From an uncultured Oscillospiraceae bacterium (GTDB lineage Bacteria > Bacillota > Clostridia > Oscillospirales > Ruminococcaceae), in the NCBI GenBank assembly GCA_900548355.1, contig URKR01000009.1, forward strand, positions 1-64,000: a DNA stretch of 64,000 bases. Reading direction: 5' to 3'. The notes under the pieces are model-generated. The model saw nothing but the letters and a program-made list of their open reading frames with translations, did no database searches and was not told the DNA's origin. The translations under genes were made by a program, and so were the position numbers. This document shows positions 32,446 through 39,820 of the stretch, one piece after another; positions within the stretch are counted from its first letter, which is position 1; each line of letters starts with the position of its first letter.

Positions 32446-33487
32446 GCGCCACCTGATGCTGACCGGCGGCCGCGGCAGCGGCAAAACAACGATGCTGCGG
32501 GCGCTGACGGCGTTCTTGGCGCCTGAGGTGCCGCCCGGCGTGACCAGCTGGGCGGAGCCTGGCCGGGGCGTCTTTTTGCAGGAGAACGCGACCGGCACGC
32601 GACGCCAGGTCGGCGCGTTTGACCCTGCCCTGCCCGGGCCGGAAAACCGGATGCGCCCGCTGGCGGATGGGTTTGCCGGCTTCGGCGCGGCGGCGCTCGG
32701 CCACTGTGCCGAAGCGCCGGGGGACTGGGCGACGGTGGACGAGGTTGGGTATCTTGAAACAACCAGCCCGGCCTACACCGCGGCGCTTGAAAAACTCTTT
32801 GCCCGCAAACGGGTGCTGGCGGCGGTACGGCGGCAAGAGCTGCCGTTTCTGCGGGCGCTGTGCGCGCGGGTGGATGTTTTTTTGGTCGATCTTGACGCGC
32901 CGTTTGACCTTTGCGGCTGTGTGCTGATGGCCTCGGGGCTTGGGCGGCGATTCGGCGGCAACAAGCTGCTGGCGGATTTCCGCGGCCGGCCGCTTGTGCA
33001 GTGCGCGATCGACGCGACGGCCAACGTCTTTGCCCGGCGGGTGCTGGTTACCCGCAGCGCGGAAGTCGCGGCGCTTGGCCGGCGACAGGGGATCAGGACA
33101 GTGCTGCATGCCGAACCCTGCCGTGCCGACGCAATCCGGCTGGGCCTTGCGGCACTGCAGGAGGGGCCGGCGCTGACCGGCTGCCTGTTCTGCCCCTGCG
33201 ACCAGCCGCTGCTGCGGCAGGATACCGTCGCGGCGCTGGCGCTGGCCGCGGCAGGGGAGCCGGATGCCATCTGGCGGCCGGCCGCAGGCGGGGCCGCGGG
33301 CGCGCCGGTACTCTTCCCGGCATGGGCGTTCCCGGCGCTGGCTGCGCTGCCTGCGGGAAGGGGCGGGGGCGCGGTGATCCGCAAAAATCCCGACCGGCTG
33401 CGGCTGCTTGCAATTGACGATGCGATGGAACTTGCCGATGTGGATCGGCCGGAGGATCTTGTGCGCCTTGCCGCGGCGGGAAAGTAA
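32363..33487 (+). CDS. Fusion of a P-loop NTPase and a MocA-type molybdopterin nucleotidyltransferase
   Basis: Two domains in one frame. Residues about 32-185: P-loop NTPase resembling the THEP1 family, with LTGGRGSGKTTML and VDEVGYLE as Walker B. Residues about 190-374: MobA/MocA-like NTP transferase, with LMASGLGRRFGGNKLL as the nucleotide-binding signature and CPCDQPLL as the metal-binding turn. MocA converts molybdopterin to the cytidine dinucleotide form used by many Mo-hydroxylases. TTG 32363 has AAAGGAG upstream but overlaps the ModE gene by 83 bases; ATG 32456, directly before the P-loop, is the alternative. Confidence 0.8.
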   Translation: MHGMNATGTPVLRPTASSIWLAFRSSGKRHLMLTGGRGSGKTTMLRALTAFLAPEVPPGVTSWAEPGRGVFLQENATGTRRQVGAFDPALPGPENRMRPLADGFAGFGAAALGHCAEAPGDWATVDEVGYLETTSPAYTAALEKLFARKRVLAAVRRQELPFLRALCARVDVFLVDLDAPFDLCGCVLMASGLGRRFGGNKLLADFRGRPLVQCAIDATANVFARRVLVTRSAEVAALGRRQGIRTVLHAEPCRADAIRLGLAALQEGPALTGCLFCPCDQPLLRQDTVAALALAAAGEPDAIWRPAAGGAAGAPVLFPAWAFPALAALPAGRGGGAVIRKNPDRLRLLAIDDAMELADVDRPEDLVRLAAAGK

Positions 33488-33533
33488 ACGCCGCCATTTT
33501 GTCGAAAAAATTCACAAAAACCCGAAAAGAACC

Positions 33534-33562
33534 TTGCTTTCCCTACGGCTTTTCGATATACT
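33534..33562 (+). promoter_or_regulatory. Promoter of the xanthine/uracil permease
   Basis: TTGCTT (33534-33539), exact 17-base spacer, TATACT (33557-33562). A leader of about 110 bases follows before the permease ATG. Confidence 0.7.
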
Positions 33563-33569
33563 GTCTGTT

Positions 33570-33679
33570 GTTGGTATCGTTCAAGAAAGCCCTCGTGAAG
33601 GCCCGCCTGGCGGGCTTGGGCGGGGGCTTTCGCCGTTTGGGGCGTGGTTGGAGCCGCCCCAGGAAAGTGAGGAAAAACT
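33570..33679 (+). promoter_or_regulatory. Structured 5' leader of the permease, possible cis-regulatory RNA
   Basis: Outer stem AAAGCCC (33586-33592) / GGGCTTT (33624-33630) encloses an inner stem GCCCGC / GCGGGC (33601-33615). A second hairpin GGGGCG / CGCCCC (33639-33660) lies just before the ribosome site. The conserved loop bases of the classical purine riboswitch are not present. It could be a different sensor or simply a stable leader. Confidence 0.4.
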
Positions 33680-35008
33680 ATGAGCAAGGAATCCCAAACC
33701 AGCGCGGTGCTGCTGCAATATGATGGCAAGCCATCCTGGGGCGTTGCGTTCCCCCAAGCCATGCAGCATGTGCTGGCCATGCTGATCGGCAACATTACCC
33801 CGCCGATGCTGATTGCCGGCACCTGCGGCCTTTCGGCTGAAGACCAGATCATGCTGACCCAGGCAGCCATGATCATCGGCGGCCTGACCACCCTGCTGCA
33901 GCTGTTCCCGGTCTTCGGCTTCGGCATGAAGATGCCCAACGTCATGGGCGTCGCCTTTGCCTATATGCCGATTTTGACCATCATCGGTTCGCAGTACGGC
34001 ATTTCGGCCATCTTCGGCTCCCAGCTGGTAGCGGCCTTTGTCTCCATCTTCATCGGTATGTTTATCGGCCGCATTCGTCGTTTCTTCCCGCCGATTGTCA
34101 GCGGTACCGTTGTCATGAGCATCGGTCTTTCGCTCTATGGCACCGCGATCAACTACATCGGCGGCGGTTCGGCGGCCCAGGCGGCCGGCACCTTCGGCGC
34201 GCCGAAGTTCTGGTTCCTGGCTATTTTGACCCTGCTTGTCACGCTGGGGTGCAACTTTTTCGGTAAGGGTCTGCTCAAGACCTCCGGCATGCTGGTCGGC
34301 ATCATTGTGGGGTATGCGGCGGCGCTTCTCATGGGCGGTGTGGTGGATTTCACCAACCTGCAGACCGCATCCTGGTTCTCGGTGCCGATCCCGTTCCACT
34401 TTGGGCTGAGCTTCCACCCCGATGCGATCATCATGATGATCCTGATGTATATGGTACAGGCCGTGCAGACAATCGGCGACGTATCCTCCACCGCAATGGG
34501 CGGCTTTGGCCGTGAAGCCACCGACCAGGAGCTCGGCGGCGCGATCAAGGGCCAGGGCATCTGCGGCATGATCGGCGCCTGCATCGGCGGCCTGCCGACC
34601 GACCCCTACAGCCAGAACGTTGGCCTGATCTGCACGACCAAGGTGGTTGCGCGCCGGGTGTTCACAATGGTTGGCGTGATTATGCTGCTGGCCGGCGTTT
34701 TCCCGAAGTTCAGCGGCCTGATGGCGACCATCCCGCAGCCGGTGCTTGGCGGCGCGACGGTGACCGTCTTCGCAGCAATTACCATGTCGGGCATCCAGCT
34801 GCTCAATGAGCAGCCGCTGAACTATCGCAACCGGATGATCGTTGGCATTGCGCTTGCGCTTGGCCTTGGCATTGATGCTGCGCCGGAAATCCTTCAGTTC
34901 GTGCCCCCGCTGCTGCAGAACATCTTCGGCAGCTCGCTGGTGGTCTCCTTCCTTGTGGTGTTTGTGCTGAACATCATTGTGCCGAAGGACGATGAAGAAG
35001 AAGCCTGA
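33680..35008 (+). CDS. Xanthine/uracil permease (NCS2 family)
   Basis: 442 residues, about twelve to fourteen membrane segments. LQYDGKPSWGVAFPQAMQHV is the family start. QNVGLICTTKVVARRV (near residue 315) and IPQPVLGGATVTVFAAI are the conserved substrate-region helices of nucleobase/cation symporters. With a xanthine-dehydrogenase-type operon and its cofactor genes beside it, xanthine or a related purine is the likely substrate. Separate promoter and terminator, so regulated apart from the Mo importer. Confidence 0.9.
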   Translation: MSKESQTSAVLLQYDGKPSWGVAFPQAMQHVLAMLIGNITPPMLIAGTCGLSAEDQIMLTQAAMIIGGLTTLLQLFPVFGFGMKMPNVMGVAFAYMPILTIIGSQYGISAIFGSQLVAAFVSIFIGMFIGRIRRFFPPIVSGTVVMSIGLSLYGTAINYIGGGSAAQAAGTFGAPKFWFLAILTLLVTLGCNFFGKGLLKTSGMLVGIIVGYAAALLMGGVVDFTNLQTASWFSVPIPFHFGLSFHPDAIIMMILMYMVQAVQTIGDVSSTAMGGFGREATDQELGGAIKGQGICGMIGACIGGLPTDPYSQNVGLICTTKVVARRVFTMVGVIMLLAGVFPKFSGLMATIPQPVLGGATVTVFAAITMSGIQLLNEQPLNYRNRMIVGIALALGLGIDAAPEILQFVPPLLQNIFGSSLVVSFLVVFVLNIIVPKDDEEEA

Positions 35009-35027
35009 ACAGGCAGATAAGCAGAAA

Positions 35028-35060
35028 GGCGGGCGCCGGGAACCACCCCGGCGCCCGCCT
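35028..35060 (+). terminator. Terminator after the permease
   Basis: A perfect 13-bp GC stem (GGCGGGCGCCGGG / CCCGGCGCCCGCC) with a 6-base loop, then TTGCGTTTG. It lies 20 bases after the permease stop. Confidence 0.8.
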
Positions 35061-35075
35061 TGCGTTTGCCGCCAC

Positions 35076-35108
35076 AAAAAGCCCCGGCACATTTTCATGT
35101 GCCGGGGC
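35076..35108 (-). terminator. Minus-strand terminator at the end of the large RNA
   Basis: An 11-bp perfect stem (GCCCCGGCACA / TGTGCCGGGGC, 6-base loop) followed on the minus strand by TTTTT. No minus-strand coding gene ends here; the transcript it stops would be the noncoding unit from about 36510. Confidence 0.8.
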
Positions 35109-36510
35109 GGTGCTGCTTGATTGGACTCATAGCCTCATACCCATTTGTTTTGCTTCTGATTTTGCTTCCAATTGATACGGATGAAAAGATCCTTACCTGT
35201 ATCTTTCAACTACTTTGAAAAACTGCCTGTAAGAACGAATTCCATCCACCCTACATTTGAAAGAAAGAAATCGCTTGAAACTTACCGAGAACTTTTTCGG
35301 CTGCTACCTGATACACGTCTCAATTTACGGTTACGGATTCTTGGATGCATCCAACTTTTGCTTGCTGTGCTTTGAACCATTCAAGTTTGTTTCTTATGGC
35401 CTTTCACCGTAAGGGAAAGGGGACGGATTCAATTTTGTTTGGGAAAGCGGATTTTTAAGATTGGATTAACTTCCAGAAAACCATTTGCCTGCAACCAATC
35501 CGGGTCAGATAACGATATCGGTGTTTCCAGAAACTCGCATCGATGCGAAATGGGGTAGGGGTTGATGCCAGAGGAAAAACCTCTTTATCAGCTGTACATT
35601 GGCGTATCTCCTATTTTTGGGTTCGGTGAACGTTATGCTATCCTGTATTTCTGGCTTCCAGCCAGAGGAATGAACATTTGTTTCGGGCCATTTCTCTTTG
35701 CAGCAAAGGCTTTGGTTTGTGGTATCGTCCCATCTGTCAAACTGCTTTGCAAACATCCTATGGTCTTTGCCTGCGGTTATACAATCGGGTTTACCTGCTG
35801 TGGATTTTAGATATATCTTTCCCGTTTCCAGTTCTTTTCAATTTCATCAATTTCAAGAACGGGTTGAGAAGATAGGGATCGCTTTTTTGTCTTGCACCAA
35901 TCTGCCTTTTTAATGCCGCTGGTTGTCTCAACTCTTCTTCCTTTCGGCTTTCGCCTCTTTAAGAAGAGGAAACGCGGTCATTCTGCTGGGTGGGAACGGT
36001 CTTACTCTTTACCCTTTCATCGAATCTCAAATCTATTCAAAACGCTGGGGTCATCATCTATGACGGGCCCTGGGTCTGCTGATTTTTATTCACGAACCAA
36101 ACCATCGTGGTTGTTCATTTTTTTACAGGTAATGACCTGCGGCTGTCAATGTGGTTCGTCTTTTTCAGCAGGCCCAGGCCCGCCGGTGATGAATGGGATC
36201 TTTAAAGTTTGCCACGGGACTGAGCCTCCTTTCTTACGAATCCTGCCGGCCTAACGCCTTTGCATTTCTTTCAAGTTTTCCGTTGGCCTTTCAGGCTGTT
36301 TCCTTAAAACGGAGTCCCTTTCAGTTTCAACCGACTCTCTTGGCCTCCTCTTTGGCTGGTTCCATCGAACCAGGTTTCAAGGTATCTCCAATTTGTCTGA
36401 TTGTTTTGGAAAGGCTGTCGTTTGGAAGAACCTGCGCCTTTTCGGTTTCTTTTGAAAGTGGCGACCTTGGAACTTTTGTTGTTCCTTATCTCCGGCGGTT
36501 TTCTTTCTGT
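35076..36510 (-). ncRNA. Candidate very large structured noncoding RNA (about 1.4 kb)
   Basis: About 1.4 kb with no credible coding frame on either strand, markedly lower GC than both neighbours, and purine-rich on the minus strand. It is bracketed by a good minus promoter (36517-36545) and a minus terminator (35076-35108). Local hairpins are frequent: TTGGATGCATCCAA (35341-35354), CCTTTC/GAAAGG (35400-35420), TCGCATCGATGCGA (35535-35548), AGAGG/CCTCT (35570-35584), TCTGGCT/AGCCAGA (35650-35666), GTTCTT/AAGAAC (about 35831-35860), CCTCTT/AAGAGG (35954-35969) and CTGGTTC/GAACCAG (36356-36373). The unpaired parts are A-rich on the minus strand, as in large ornate bacterial RNAs. I cannot assign it to OLE, GOLLD, ROOL or HEARO from memory. 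Confidence 0.6.
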
Positions 36511-36516
36511 GACTAT

Positions 36517-36545
36517 ACTATACCACGCCCTTAAGGCCGTGTCTA
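36517..36545 (-). promoter_or_regulatory. Promoter of the large noncoding RNA
   Basis: On the minus strand TAGACA (36540-36545), exact 17-base spacer, TATAGT (36517-36522); each box differs from consensus at one position. It lies after the argS terminator on the same strand, so the unit is transcribed independently. Confidence 0.7.
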
Positions 36546-36640
36546 TTCGCAGACCCAACAAAGGTTTGAGGAAACATTTATGCAAATCAGGTATGGAAAG
36601 TACATTGACGGATGTGGTATAATAAATATGTTCGGTGTAC

Positions 36641-36677
36641 CTAAAAGCGGGCCGCTCCTTTCGGGGCGGCCCGCTTT
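36641..36677 (-). terminator. Terminator after argS
   Basis: A 12-bp stem AAAGCGGGCCGC / GCGGCCCGCTTT with a 10-base loop. On the minus strand the run ends in TTTTAG. It lies 28 bases past the argS stop. Confidence 0.85.
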
Positions 36678-36704
36678 CGCGATTGGCATGGTACAAAATA
36701 AACG

Positions 36705-38462
36705 TTACATCGTTTCCGGCGCGTTGATCTTAAACATGGTCAGCACGTTGTGGATCACGCCGCGCACGGCCAGGCAGAGCGCAATCCGGCCCTGCTGCAC
36801 GGTTTTGTCTTCGGCTTCAAGGATGCGGCAGGCGTTGTAGAACCGGTGGAAGGCGGTGGCCAGGTCAATGACGAACCGGGTGATCCGTGCGGGGTCATAG
36901 TGGTCGGCCGCGGCCGTGATTTCGGCAGGGAAGGCGGCCAGCAGCCGGATCAGGGCCTGCTCGCTCGGGTCGGTCAGCACGCCGGCGTCAACAGCTTCGG
37001 CCCCGGCGAACGGGATGCCGGCGGCCTCGACCTTTTTCAGCAGCGAGCAGATCCGCGCGTGGGCGTACTGCACATAGTAAACGGGGTTTTCGCTGTCGCT
37101 GCGCACGGCCAAATCAAGGTCAAAGTCCAGCGTCGAGGAACTCTCACGCTGGTTGAAGAAGAACCGCGCCGAATCGATCGGCACCTCGTCCAGCAGATCG
37201 GTCAGGGTGATCGCCTTGCCGGTGCGCTTGCTCATCCGCACGGGTTTGCCGTCCCGCATCAGGTTGACCATCTGCATCAGCACCACGTCGAGCCGGCTGC
37301 CGTCCAGGCCGACGGCGTCCATCGCACCCTTCATGCGGGCCACATGGCCGTGATGGTCAGCGCCCCAGACATCAATGGCCTTGTCAAAGCCGCGCACGGC
37401 AAGCTTGTTGTAGTGGTAGGCGATATCGGCGGCGAAATAAGTCGGGATCCCGTTGGCGCGCACAAGCACTTCATCCTTGGCCTCTTCCTCGCCGTCGGCG
37501 GATTTCCGCTTGTTGGCCACACCGTATTTGGCGGCGTACTGGGCGCTTTTGTACATGATCGCGCCGTCCTCGGCCTTGTAGCAGGCGCCGGAGGCAAGCA
37601 GCTTGTCCACCACGGCCTGCACGGCGCCGGCCTTGTGCAGGTCGCTTTCATGGAACCAGACGTCGTATTCGATGCGGTATTTGCCGAGATCGCGCTGCAA
37701 ACCGGCAATGTTTTTGGGCAAAGCAAAATCGGTGATTGCCTGTTTCAGCGTTTCGAAATCGCCGTCAACATAAGCGTCGCCGTGCTCGGCCGCAAAGTTT
37801 TTGGCGTGCTCGACAATGTCGGCGCCCTGGTAGCATTCGGCCGGCAGCGGGCAGGCTTCCTCCCCTTTGAACTGCTGCAGGTAGCGGATGGCCAGGCTTT
37901 TGCCAAACTTTTCGATCTGGTTGCCGGCATCGTTGATGTAAAACTCACGGGTCACGTCGTAGCCGGCCCAGTCCAGGCAGGCTGCCAGGCAGTCGCCCAG
38001 CGCGCCGCCGCGGGCGTTGCCCATATGCATCGGGCCGGTCGGGTTGGCCGAAACAAACTCCACATTGTATTTCTTGCCGGCGCCGGCGTTGGTGCGGCCG
38101 TATTCCGGTTCGGTGCAGGCCGCGCGCAGCGCGTCGGTAAACCAGGCATTGCCCAAAAACAGGTTGATAAAACCGGGGCCGGCAATTTCAACCCGCTCAA
38201 ACAGGCTGCCCGTCAGGTCCAGCGCACCGACAATCGCTTCGGCAATCTGGCGCGGCGCTTTGCGGAAGGTGCGCGCGCCGGCCATGGCGAGGTTGCTGGC
38301 CACGTCGCCGTTCTTTACGTCGGCCGGGATTTCGACGACGAAAGCCGGCAGTTCGGCTTCGGGCAGGGCGCCAGCGGCCATGGCGGAACGGGCGGCTTCG
38401 GCCAGCAGGGCACGGGCGGCGTCCAATGCGGTCTGGCGGGGGTTGTAACAGCGGTAATCCAT
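36705..38462 (-). CDS. argS: Arginyl-tRNA synthetase
   Basis: 585 residues, class I synthetase charging tRNA-Arg. The HIGH-type signature is in SANPTGPMHMGNARG. RMSKRTGKAI is the KMSK-type loop. The N-terminal Add1-like domain covers about residues 1-120 and the C-terminal anticodon-binding DALR domain starts near residue 465, ending in LTMFKINAPETM. ATG 38462 has AAGGAGG upstream; the open frame extends 20 codons further without a ribosome site. Full family length. Confidence 0.95.
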   Translation of the reverse strand: MDYRCYNPRQTALDAARALLAEAARSAMAAGALPEAELPAFVVEIPADVKNGDVASNLAMAGARTFRKAPRQIAEAIVGALDLTGSLFERVEIAGPGFINLFLGNAWFTDALRAACTEPEYGRTNAGAGKKYNVEFVSANPTGPMHMGNARGGALGDCLAACLDWAGYDVTREFYINDAGNQIEKFGKSLAIRYLQQFKGEEACPLPAECYQGADIVEHAKNFAAEHGDAYVDGDFETLKQAITDFALPKNIAGLQRDLGKYRIEYDVWFHESDLHKAGAVQAVVDKLLASGACYKAEDGAIMYKSAQYAAKYGVANKRKSADGEEEAKDEVLVRANGIPTYFAADIAYHYNKLAVRGFDKAIDVWGADHHGHVARMKGAMDAVGLDGSRLDVVLMQMVNLMRDGKPVRMSKRTGKAITLTDLLDEVPIDSARFFFNQRESSSTLDFDLDLAVRSDSENPVYYVQYAHARICSLLKKVEAAGIPFAGAEAVDAGVLTDPSEQALIRLLAAFPAEITAAADHYDPARITRFVIDLATAFHRFYNACRILEAEDKTVQQGRIALCLAVRGVIHNVLTMFKINAPETM

Positions 38463-38536
38463 GAATATCCTCCTTGCTGGGAATGGGCGTCTGTTCGGAC
38501 TGTCCAAACTTTCAAAATTCATCGCGGCGGGGTGTT

Positions 38537-38980
38537 TCAGTTGACAGGGGTGGGCAGCGGTGCAACCGTGATATCCACCAGATTGCGGCTGATAAAGTTT
38601 TCGCCGCCCGAATCAAGGGTATAGCTGAACTGCAGCCGGCCGCCCGCGTCGGTCAGGTCCAGTTCAATGACATCGGCGGCAACCCCCAGCGAAACCGAAC
38701 CGAACCCGGTTTCGTAGTGGCAGATGTGGCGCACACCCTTTTCTATGACCAACTGGCTGGGCACCTTGCCGAACCGGGTCATCACCACTTCACGCGCGTC
38801 GGCGGTGGCTTTTACGGTGGTGGTGCAGCCGGCATAGCCGGTGGCCTCGGTTTCCTCGTATGCGATAAAGTAGGAGCTGCCGCGCCGCACAAACTTGCCG
38901 CGGGTCATCAGCTCAACGCTCTCGCGCTCGCCGTCCTGCTCCATCGTCCCCTTGATGGTGATCAGATAGTTTTCCTCCAT
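38537..38980 (-). CDS. DUF1934 (YwiB-like) protein
   Basis: 147 residues, a small beta-barrel-type protein of the DUF1934/YwiB family, which commonly precedes argS in Firmicutes, as here. Typical family pattern: YLITIKGTMEQDGE at the start, then LMTRGKFVRRGSSYFIAYEE, and TDAGGRLQFSYTLDS near the end. No catalytic motif is known. It lies 75 bases upstream of argS and 24 bases downstream of murI on the same strand, so the order is ddl-murI-DUF1934-argS. Confidence 0.85.
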   Translation of the reverse strand: MEENYLITIKGTMEQDGERESVELMTRGKFVRRGSSYFIAYEETEATGYAGCTTTVKATADAREVVMTRFGKVPSQLVIEKGVRHICHYETGFGSVSLGVAADVIELDLTDAGGRLQFSYTLDSGGENFISRNLVDITVAPLPTPVN

Positions 38981-39004
38981 AGGTTTCTGTGCTCCTGCTA
39001 GATT

Positions 39005-39820
39005 TCAGTAGTTTTCAATCGCAATCTGCTCCACCGGGCCGCCGGCATATTCGCCGAGGAACAGCGTTTCCAGTTCGGCAAAGGTGTCGGGGGTATCACT
39101 CACATAAAAGCGGGCGGTGCCGCCCGCCGCCCGGCCGCTGGCCAGGTCAAGGTCGGCCAGGGCGGCGGCGGTTTCCTGGGCGGTGACCTTGCCGGGGTCG
39201 ATCAGTGCAACATCGGGCCCCATGAAATCCCCGATCATCTTTTTCAGCAGCGGATAATGGGTGCAGCCCAAAATCAGGGTGTCCACGCCGGCGTCGCGCA
39301 CTTCGGTCAAATAGCACGCAATGGCGGGGGTGGTGATCGGGTCGCCAGGGTTGACCCGGCCGTTCTCCACCAGCGGCACAAACAGCGGGCAGGCCCTGGC
39401 CGTGATTTCAACGCCCGGGCAAAGCTCTTTGAGCACCTTGGCGTAGCTGCCGCTGCGGATTGTTGCCGCCGTGCCGATCACCCCCACCTTGCGGTTGCGG
39501 GTCAGGGCGGCCGCCCGGCGGGCCGCTGCGCCGATCACGCCGGTATAAGGAACCGGCAGGGCGGCGGCTTCGGCAGATGGATAAATGGAGGAAACGGTAC
39601 CGCAGGCAGCCATCAGAAACTTGACATTCTGTGACAGCAGGAACCGGATGTCCTGGCGTGCATACTGCAAAATCGTCTGCCGGCCGCGGCTGCCGTAAGG
39701 CACGCGGCCGGTGTCGCCAAAATAGATGATGTCCTCGCCGGGCAGTACCCGGCGCAGCTGGCGCACGGCGGTCAGCCCGCCCAGGCCGCTGTCAAACACA
39801 CCGATTGGCCGTGTATCCAT
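39005..39820 (-). CDS. murI: Glutamate racemase
   Basis: 271 residues. Supplies D-glutamate for peptidoglycan. PIGVFDSGLGGLT and FGDTGRVPYGSR are family motifs. The two catalytic cysteines are in the MAACGTVSS segment (usually A-C-N-T; here Cys-Gly-Thr) and LILGCTHYPLL. The Asn-to-Gly change in the first motif is unusual. ATG 39820 overlaps the ddl stop by one base (TGATG), and AAGGGAG lies upstream. Co-transcribed with ddl. Confidence 0.93.
   Translation of the reverse strand: MDTRPIGVFDSGLGGLTAVRQLRRVLPGEDIIYFGDTGRVPYGSRGRQTILQYARQDIRFLLSQNVKFLMAACGTVSSIYPSAEAAALPVPYTGVIGAAARRAAALTRNRKVGVIGTAATIRSGSYAKVLKELCPGVEITARACPLFVPLVENGRVNPGDPITTPAIACYLTEVRDAGVDTLILGCTHYPLLKKMIGDFMGPDVALIDPGKVTAQETAAALADLDLASGRAAGGTARFYVSDTPDTFAELETLFLGEYAGGPVEQIAIENY

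Noticed and set aside
33563..33679. Classical purine riboswitch before the xanthine permease
   Set aside because: The conserved loop and junction bases are not found; only a generic structured leader remains.
33581..35098. 505-codon minus-strand frame opposite the permease
   Set aside because: His/Asp-rich antisense product; the permease on the plus strand has family motifs and a ribosome site.
35076..36510. Group II intron or tmRNA/RNase P as explanation for the noncoding region
   Set aside because: No GTGCG-type 5' end, domain V-like hairpin, tRNA-like end, or RNase P conserved blocks were seen, and the length fits none of the small RNAs.
35562..36534. Short plus-strand frames of 65-120 codons inside the noncoding region
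   Set aside because: No ribosome sites, no recognisable domains, overlapping each other in different frames; Phe/Ser/Leu-rich as expected from the complement of purine-rich RNA.
36304..36696. 130-codon minus-strand frame at the start of the noncoding region
   Set aside because: It runs through the argS terminator and the promoter of the RNA unit, has no ribosome site, and its composition is not protein-like.
36750..38624. 624-codon plus-strand frame opposite argS
   Set aside because: Antisense of a complete synthetase gene.
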